A stretch of 64,000 bases of DNA from Batkoa obscura. Taxonomy: Eukaryota > Entomophthoromycota > Entomophthoromycetes > Entomophthorales > Batkoaceae. The translations under genes and the position numbers were made by a program. The stretch covers positions 248,001-312,000 of the forward strand of contig JASVEC010000022.1 in assembly GCA_030770535.1 (NCBI GenBank), written 5' to 3'. Below the pieces are notes generated by a model. That model saw only the letters and a program-made list of their open reading frames with translations. It was not told the origin of the DNA and did not search any database. This document shows, in pieces, positions 57,419 through 64,000 of this stretch; the first letter of the stretch is position 1; every line of letters starts with the position of its first letter.

Positions 57419-57999
57419 TATGGGGGTGTCCGAATTGGTTTCATTTTTTTATCCAATTTTTAAATTATTTTATTATAATTTATATTGTAAGTTAGTGGAA
57501 TTTCTATCAAATTTAATATAAATTCCTGAATTAGCAAGGCTTTTACCAATATAGCCTATATAGTGATATTGGTCAAAGTTGTAATATGTAAATAAATATA
57601 TATTTTTATAAAACTTTATTAAGAAATATTTATTATTAACTGCTTTATAGCCAACGCTGTAGATTTACTATCAAATAAATAAACAATTTTAATGTTATAA
57701 TTACATTATCAATATATCGTTAAGTTAATAAATAGCTGCATGGGAGGGAGTGGTTAGCCCCAAAACTATAATTAACCATCCCTATGTAACACAAGCAGTG
57801 TAATAATAGTTTTTACTTATTATTACAACTACTTGCTCTTTGACTATTTATTAACTTAGCTATTAATAATTCAAGTAATATCAACATTTAATAATTGATT
57901 TCTATCATCTAATAAGCTACTTACTTGCTTACTAAATATTGATACTTTTAAATTTTCAGTTATTTTTGTAAGATAAGCTGGGGCTGACCTTTTAATTTT

Positions 58000-60040
58000 T
58001 CTATCCTCTATAGACTCTATAACTTTAATTGAAATTATATCGCTTTTTTTGATCTATCAGATACTGGATAACAGTGTAGTTTTTTACCACGTTTAATAAA
58101 ATGTAAATACTTTTTAATACCTTGTATTTTTATTATTTTTTTCGTACCTTTGTTTCTTTCATACTTTTTAAAAATTATATTTGTTTTCCCATTATTGACA
58201 ATTGAGTTATTAACTCTATTATGTTCAGAAATAAAAATCTCAAATTTTGAAATCAATTGACCAATATCTTCTATTTTACCTAACGCTTCAAAACTATTTT
58301 TTTACTGTAAAAGATTTCCAAAATGTCCGTCAACTATACTTTTTCCATAATGCTCAGCAAAAAAATTAAGATCAATATTTAAACTACTATTTATTTTATG
58401 ACTTTCTTCAAACATATAATATAAAAACTCTTGAGATTTAAAATGATATCCTGTGTGAAAGTTGATACTTAGTGGTCGAAGTTAAAAGCTACCCTTGCTT
58501 AATTAACTTGCCTTGAGTCGAACGGTCTTAGTTTATGTAACTAAGATAGACTTAACTTAATAGAAATAGTACGTAATAAGCTACAAATTATGTAAACAAA
58601 TACAATGGAAGATACTACCGTAAAATCTATATAAGATGTTGTCAGAAAGACTTAGTGGTTTTATTAACGATACGTTATCAGGGAGTAACCCAATTAAAAA
58701 AGCCTCGAGTTATCATGTTGAAGGATCTCTTTTATACTCCAACAAGTATGGATATCAAAACGAGAGGATAATATTCTTTGCAATATTAAGTTATAACTTC
58801 TCGCAGTAAATCAAAATAAGGGGCTCTGACTTGATTGTGTTTGAACTTGAGAACACAGCAACTTAAGTGATTGTTGTGTTATAATCAATCCGAGAGCTAA
58901 TAAAGCAATATTTCACACCTGTATCTGCCCATATATTAATTTTTGTAAACTTTTTAAACAAAGGCTCTTTAGATATTAAATCAATCAAACAATCTCCTGC
59001 ATATGCTGAATCATGATTTGATATTTTAGATAAATAATCAAAATAAATTTTGCCTATTGTTTTATCGTTTTTTAAATACAAAACGCCAAACCCTAATACT
59101 GATATAGCTTGTTTGCTATAATGATCTAAGTTTATTGGATCTGGTCTTGTTCCTATTTCCATATTTTGTTTAAAGTCTAAAACTATTATACAACTTCTAT
59201 TATTTAATTTTTCAATAGTTTCATTAAATATGTTTTTGAGTATCAACACAAAATTCATGTAATTTATATAACCTTTTTTCTTTATCAAAAGATTCCTGTA
59301 TCTCTGCTTTATTTTTTGTCGCTGTATTTATTTTATTTTCAAATAACTTTTTTCTAACAGTATACTGGGCACATATATTATATAAATCCGTTTTTCTTGC
59401 TGGATTTTTGAAATTATTTGGTATATATTTAAAAATGTTGACCTAGCTACTGCTTTATCTTTTAAATCATTAAAATATTTACAGTATATCATTCTTCTAC
59501 TTTTATTTAATATATATATATTATCTGACGAATATTTATTATCATTATTTTTTTTATTAAATCTTGGTGAAATAGTTGAATTATCAAGTAAATATTGTAT
59601 AATAATCTCGATTTGCTCATCTTTAATTTTTTTGTATTTTTAATAATAGGTTGTAATGTTGGTGTTTTATTACTGCTAATTATTTTTGAACAATCATATT
59701 GCTTTCTACTTATATTAAATCCAAAACTTTTACATTCATCAAAAGAATATACTGAAGCTATAGTCGATAATGATACTACTTGTTGGTTTTTATTTCCTGT
59801 TTCCCTTAAAACACTAATTTTATACATTGCTTGATTAAGTCTGTTATTATTAATAGTAAAGTTTGATAACATTTCTTTTCTTTTTTTTGTTTTATTATAA
59901 AATTCCATAAACTCTGGGTTATTGTGAATAGTTGTTAAAATTGATGTAAATGAATTACAATGTTTATATAATGTGCTTCTCCCTATCGTATTAAATTTTT
60001 TAGAAATTCCATTTCGAAGTTTAGTTATAAAAGCTTGCAT
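58000..60040 (-). pseudogene. F2 transposase gene, DDE-like, interrupted
   Basis: Starts at 60040 (MQAFITKLRNGISKKF) with a helical DNA-binding-like N-terminus of about 110 residues. The catalytic region reads IIVLDFKQNMEIGTRP (likely first Asp), a hydrophobic strand ending LGFGVLYL, HDSAYAGDCLIDL, INIWADTG (likely second Asp), and beyond the F3 insert FFAEHYGKSIVDGHFGNLL. This D ... WxDxG ... HxGKxxxDGxxG order is known from poorly classified eukaryotic transposases. The gene is broken by the F3 at 58454-58917, directly after WADTG, plus a frame change between 59510 and 59290 and an in-frame stop after the last motif. Confidence 0.72.
58454..58917 (+). mobile_element. F3 repeat, copy c (464 bp), in the transposase
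   Basis: TGTGAAAG...ATATTTCACA flanked by a perfect 4-bp duplication CCTG (58450-58453 and 58918-58921). Same length as the copy at 61641. It has solo-LTR-like ends (TG...CA) and is inserted inside the F2 transposase gene. Confidence 0.85.
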
Positions 60041-60132
60041 TTTGTTTTTATTTTAATAAAAAACAAAGTCAAATAATTATATATTTATGTCATATATATC
60101 TATTGAACATTTAACAAAAAAACACAAAACAC

Positions 60133-60489
60133 TGTGAAATATCGTTTCATCAGCTCTATGATTGATTATCGCATAATAATCACTTAACTTGTTTACAAAA
60201 CTAGTTGGAGTATAAAAGAGATTCTTCAACATGATAGCTCGAGGCTTTTTAATTGATTTGTTCCCTAATATTGTGCTTTTAATAAAGCCACTAAGTCTTA
60301 TAGTATTTTGCGTAGATTTTACAGCAGTGTCTTCTATTCTATTTATTTTATATAGTTCATAGCTTATTGAGTACTATTCCTATTAATTTAAGTCTATCTT
60401 AGTTACATAAACTAAGGCCTTTTGACTTACGGCCAGTTAATTAAGCTAGAGCTGCTTTTAACTGTAATCACTGAGTACCAACTTTCACA
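60133..60489 (-). mobile_element. F3 repeat, copy b' (357 bp), in F2
   Basis: Same length and same F2 position as the copy at 8502-8858. The flanks repeat AACA with one extra base. The older F2 (around 57030) has an uninterrupted site with a single TGTT. Confidence 0.83.
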
Positions 60490-60745
60490 AACATATAATT
60501 AGAAAAATAAAATAAATAAAATAAGTCTTTAAGTTAAATTTTTATATTTAATTTTAAACTTTTTAGATTTAGCTAATCATACATTAAAGACTTACAAATT
60601 TAAAAACTTAAAATTTGGATTAATTTCTAGTTGTTCTGAAACCAATTCGGACACCCCCATATGTAGGAGACTGTTTAACTAATTTAATATTTAAAAAGCT
60701 TTTATTTAAAAAATTTACAAAAATTAATATATAAGTAGATACAGG

Positions 60746-61224
60746 TGTGAAAGCTGGTACTTGGTGGTTGGAGTTGAAAGCAGTTCTAGCTTAATTGACT
60801 GACCGTAAGTCAAAAGGCCTTAGTTTATGTAACTAAGATAGACTTAAATTAATAGGAATATTGCGTAATAAGCTACGAGCTATGCAAAACAAATGGAATA
60901 GAAAATACTACTGTAAAATCTACGTAAGATATTGTCAGAAAGACTTAGTGACTTTATTAATAGTACGATATCAAGGAATAATTCAGTTAAAAAGCCTCGA
61001 GTTATCATCCTGAAGAATCTCTTTTATACTCCAACTGGGTGGCTATATAAGGAACATTATAACAGTTATTCTTTATTATAGTTACCAAGTATGGACATTA
61101 AAACGTGGACAATAAGTTCTTCATGATTAGACGGTAGCAATTCTCACAGCAAATCTATATAAGGAACTCTAAATTGATTATCATATTATAATCAATCCTA
61201 GAGCTAATGAAGCGATATTTCACA
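60746..61224 (+). mobile_element. F3 repeat, copy d (479 bp), in the older F2
   Basis: TGTGAAAG...ATATTTCACA. It lies beside the same transposase codons (GATACAGG flank) as copy c in the younger F2, but in the opposite orientation relative to F2. About 350 bp of F2 are missing beyond it. It contains TATATAAGG in the second half, as a promoter-bearing LTR might. Confidence 0.75.
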
Positions 61225-61640
61225 GATACAAGGTATTAAAAAATATTTATATTTTTTTAAATATAATAATAAGCTACACTGTTATCCAGTATTCGATAAA
61301 TGAAAAAAAAAGTGATATAATTCCAATTAAAGTTATAAAGTCTATAAAAAATAAAAAATAAAAAAATAAAAAAAATAAACCCTAGCTTATCTTATAAAAC
61401 AACAGAAAATTTAAAAATCTTAATATTTATTAAACAAGTAAATAGCTTAATAAAGAATAAAAATTAATTATCAAATGTTAATATTACTTAAATTATTAAT
61501 AGTTAGGTTAATAAATAGTAAGAAGTAAGTAATTAGAATAATAAATAAAAGCTATTATTATATTGCTTGTATTAGATAAAGATGGTCAATTATACTTTTG
61601 AAGCTAACCATTCCCTCCCATGCAGCTATTTATTAACTTG

Positions 61641-62104
61641 TGTGAAATATTGCTTTATTAGCTCTCGGATTGATTATAACACAACAATCACTTAAGTTGC
61701 TGTGTTCTCAAGTTCAATCACAATCAAGCCAGAGCCCCTTATTTTGATTTGTTGCGAGAATTTCTAACTTCATATTGCAAACAATATTATCTTCTCGTTT
61801 TGATATCCATACTTATTGGAGTATAAAAGAGATTCTTCAATATGATAACTCGAGGCTTTTTAACTGAATTACTCCTTGATATCGTACTATTAATAAACTC
61901 ACTAAGTTTTTCTGACAACATCTTACGTAGATTTTACAGTAGTGCTATCTATTCTATTTGTTCTACATAGTTCGTAACTTATTACGTATTATTCCTATTC
62001 ATTTAAATCTATCTTAGTTATATAAACTAAGACCGTTCGACTCAAGGCAAGTTAATCAACCAAGAACTGCTTTTAACTCCTACCACTGAGTACCAACTTT
62101 CACA
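61641..62104 (-). mobile_element. F3 repeat, copy e (464 bp), in the older F2
   Basis: TGTGAAAT...CTTTCACA, flanked by a perfect CTTG duplication (61637-61640 and 62105-62108). The younger F2 has the equivalent unoccupied site near 57715. Confidence 0.85.
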
Positions 62105-62491
62105 CTTGGTAATATACTAATAATGTAAATATAATGTTAAATTTATTTATTTAATAGTGAATCTGCAATATTGGCTATAAAAAGCAATTAATAAGAAATA
62201 TTTTTCGATGAAGTTTTATAAAAATACGTATTTGTTTACATACTACAACTTTGATTAATATCAATATATAGGTTATATTAGTAAAATTCTTGCTAACTTG
62301 GGAATTTCTATTAAATTTAGTAGAAATTCTGCTAACTTACAATATAAACTATAACAAAATAATTTAAAACAGTGTTGGGTACTTTTGCTTTTTAATAAAA
62401 AATTTATCTTTATAGAATTTTAGGCAGTTTTTAAAGTATAAAATTTGCAAAAATTGGATAAAAAAACGAAACCAATTCGAATATCTCTATA

Positions 62492-62591
62492 TGGAGATAT
62501 TTTTTTTTGTTTAAGAATTTTACTAACAATCTTTCCGCTCAAATAGCGCTAAAAAATGGAAAAAATAATGAAGCCAAAAAAAACACCCCCA
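62492..62591 (-). mobile_element. F1 MITE copy 18, touching the left end of the older F2
   Basis: TGGAGATA...CACCCCCA, separated from the F2 terminus by a single TA. The relative arrangement is the same as F1 copy 17 with the younger F2. Confidence 0.85.
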
Positions 62592-63724
62592 TATTTTTAT
62601 GACCTTTTTACAATTTTCAATTTTTGAGAATAAATTTATATGCATATGTACTTAGAATACTGATTAATATGATAGCAATATGACAGAAATTTGTAAAATT
62701 TATATATTAGTATCAAATGTTCATTTAGCAGGTTATTTAAAAATGTTAAATTATAAAGCATTTAAAGTCGAGTTTTTAACTATAAATCGGGATTTAAAAA
62801 CAAACTTCTGAAAAACTATGTTATGTATTGTTATAATACTGTTAATGGTTTTTATAGCTTATTACGTTTTTATAGTAAATACAGGAATGTTCTAAAACCA
62901 AGCTTTAATATTCGCACTGTTTTGTGTTTTATTTTTATTCCTTAATGTAGTTATGACCGTTTCAAAAATAGTTACAAATCTTGTATCCAGCCTGTAGTTT
63001 TAGAAAAAATTGTCTTTAGAAATAAACTATTTGATAGAAAGGAATACTAGTATAAAAGATAAATAAAGGATTTTAAGATAGTGTAGAAGGGGAGAGGTTT
63101 TTTTAAAGTCATAAAGTGGGGAAGCAAAAACATGACAATTTTGAAGCTAAATTTATGTATCAGTTTTATCTAAAGAACCTTATTTATCAAATTTTTGTTC
63201 TTATTTATGAGTTTGGCATTGATAGGCATGGTCTATCCATAATGAAATAGTTTAACTGAATTTCAATTACACTCAATATCTTTTTGATTCTTTATAAAAA
63301 AAGTGTGTAAAATTATACATACTTATACCAACTTTAAATCTTTGATAACTTTCCATGCTAAAATAAAATTATGTACTGTATAACAGTCTTTTGATGCCCC
63401 ATTTACTATATAACGTTGGAGCTACTATTGATCTTAACAACTACATCTATTTAATGTTGGTAGAATTGAACCCCTTTACATGCTCGCATTTCAGGCATGT
63501 AACAACCATATAAAGAGTCAATGTTTGAATTTTCCTTAAAGTATAAATAGTAACTTTTTATATTCACAATCATCTAAATTCCTCAATTCTCGACCTTTTC
63601 GTTCTTTAAATTAATCGGGTGATTACTTAACATTTACTAGTTTTAAGTCTTAAATTGCCTATCCTTAAATCTAGAATCATAGACTTATAAAAGCAATAAC
63701 CCGAACTTTGTACAATCATTCAAA
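62592..63724. other. Intergenic, nothing firm
   Basis: AT-rich, with no open frame of note. A tRNA-like patch near 63455-63520 was examined and rejected. Confidence 0.45.
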
Positions 63725-63734
63725 ATGACGTCAT
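63725..63734. promoter_or_regulatory. Perfect CRE/ATF palindrome upstream of the reductase gene
   Basis: ATGACGTCAT, the consensus full site of CREB/ATF-type bZIP factors, 137 bp upstream of the ATG and 64 bp upstream of the TATA box. Confidence 0.5.
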
Positions 63735-63797
63735 CAGACCCCGAAAAAGTGGCACTCGGTTAATAGATATCTTTCGATGCAACTATAAAGAACACAG

Positions 63798-63820
63798 GTA
63801 TATAAAGGCATTGAAATCAT
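63798..63820 (+). promoter_or_regulatory. Reductase core promoter (TATA region)
   Basis: GTATATAAAGG followed by CATTGAAATCAT, ending 51 bp before the ATG. It differs from the promoter of the reductase at 34950 by only two bases in 23. Confidence 0.65.
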
Positions 63821-63871
63821 TGAATCAAGACTAATTTACGTTTTAAATTAAATCATTATTAACCAAAAAAG

Positions 63872-64000
63872 ATGACAAATTTAATGACTTTGTTAAAAAC
63901 TAAAAGGAAATTAGGAAGTCACGGCCCGTTAGTTAGCAACATAGGATTAGGATGCTTTGGACTAACTTTTGGAAAAAACTCCAAGATTGCAGAAAAAGAG
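63872..64000 (+). CDS. Aldo-keto reductase, N-terminal part only (runs off the window)
   Basis: The first 43 codons (MTNLMTLLKTKRKLGSHGPL, then VSNIGLGCFGLTFGKN) match the start of the reductase at 34950 ([19 protein letters not shown]), including the first beta strand and the GLGC turn. The TATA box and preceding motif support the start. The catalytic residues lie beyond the window edge, so intactness is unknown. Confidence 0.85.
   Translation, partial: MTNLMTLLKTKRKLGSHGPLVSNIGLGCFGLTFGKNSKIAEKE

Larger units (their letters stand above)
57421..60659 (-). mobile_element. F2 DNA transposon, 3239 bp (younger copy)
   Basis: Perfect 23-bp terminal inverted repeats beginning TGGGGGTGTCCGAATTGG, flanked by TA on both sides. 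The transposase gene lies on the minus strand (about 60040 to 58000). Two F3 repeats lie inside, at 58454-58917 and 60133-60489. The whole unit sits inside an older F2. The TA duplication and TGGGG-type ends would fit a TA-targeting superfamily, but the transposase motifs are not classical mariner. Superfamily unresolved. Confidence 0.88.
56868..62489 (+). mobile_element. Older F2 DNA transposon, split by a younger insertion
   Basis: Two pieces of one F2 copy oriented opposite to the younger one. 56868-57318 runs from the right terminus (TGGGGATGTTTGATTGG...) through the transposase start (ATGCAAGTTTTTGTAATTAA) to a position matching about 59810 of the younger copy. 60662-62489 resumes at the part matching about 59000 and ends with the left terminus (reverse complement TAGAGATATTCGAATTGG...). 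About 0.8 kb of the transposase is missing between the pieces, where the younger F1-F2 unit sits. The second piece also contains two F3 repeats. It is more diverged than the younger copy, and its transposase gene is destroyed. Confidence 0.8.

Noticed and set aside
57336-57521. Small frame spanning the F1-F2 junction
   Set aside because: It reads through two unrelated mobile-element ends; similar pieces appear at other F1 copies (14974, 56353).
63455-63520. tRNA-like patch on the minus strand (GAA anticodon-like loop, TTCAATT near the 3' side)
   Set aside because: The acceptor and T stems do not pair and the D arm is not recognisable; no complete cloverleaf can be drawn.
1-64000. CRISPR arrays, bacterial operons, rRNA genes
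   Set aside because: No regularly spaced short repeats, no Shine-Dalgarno-led gene strings and no rRNA-like sequence; the repeated units are transposon copies at irregular distances.

Overview
The window is very AT-rich eukaryotic DNA. Short spliceosomal introns (45-58 nt, GT...AG), a fungal-type chitinase with a CBM19-like tail, a fungal-type acetylglutamate synthase, a fungal Tra1 and a set of intron-poor class A-like GPCR genes point to an early-diverging fungus. An Entomophthoromycotina/Conidiobolus-like genome is my inference from composition and gene content; it was not tested by any search. LAYOUT: 1-541 holds a relic of a membrane/coiled-coil gene family. 1.4-7.6 kb is a large inverted duplication whose arms each carry one intact gene for a secreted 372-residue protein of unknown function. 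7.6-9.0 kb is a cut-down DNA transposon. 10.5-20.0 kb holds four related seven-helix receptor genes. 20.6-22.0 kb is a decayed gene. 22.5-24.5 kb is a four-exon CDK5RAP1 (tRNA methylthiotransferase) gene, and 24.8-26.2 kb a secreted chitinase. 28.2-31.7 kb holds four tandem three-exon genes for small proteins with one N-terminal membrane segment and a long charged coiled coil; three of them share a promoter. 32.8-35.0 kb has a broken and an intact aldo-keto reductase gene, tail to tail. 35.6-37.0 kb is ARG2 (N-acetylglutamate synthase). 39.6-51.2 kb is a six-exon TRA1/TRRAP gene. 52.7-54.1 kb is another decayed gene. 54.7-56.2 kb is a secreted GH47 alpha-mannosidase. 56.9-62.6 kb is a nest of transposons, and at 63.9 kb a third aldo-keto reductase gene starts and runs off the window. 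MOBILE DNA: three repeat families dominate. F1 is a MITE of about 100 bp, with 18 copies. F2 is a 3.2-kb DNA transposon with perfect terminal inverted repeats, a TA target duplication and a broken DDE-like transposase gene on its minus strand. F3 is a repeat of about 360-550 bp that starts TGTGAAA and ends TTTCACA with 4-bp target duplications; it looks like a solo LTR or a non-autonomous element. The left end of F1 resembles the F2 terminus, so F2-type transposase may have moved F1. The inverted duplication preserves natural empty sites that show the TA duplication of F1 directly. HOW THE GENES FIT: housekeeping genes (TRA1 for SAGA/NuA4 recruitment, ARG2 for arginine synthesis, CDK5RAP1 for tRNA modification) lie among lineage-specific families made by local duplication (receptors, coiled-coil proteins, aldo-keto reductases, secreted 372-residue proteins). 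Several of these families keep recognisable shared promoters. There is no sign of operons, CRISPR arrays, rRNA genes or a convincing tRNA gene.
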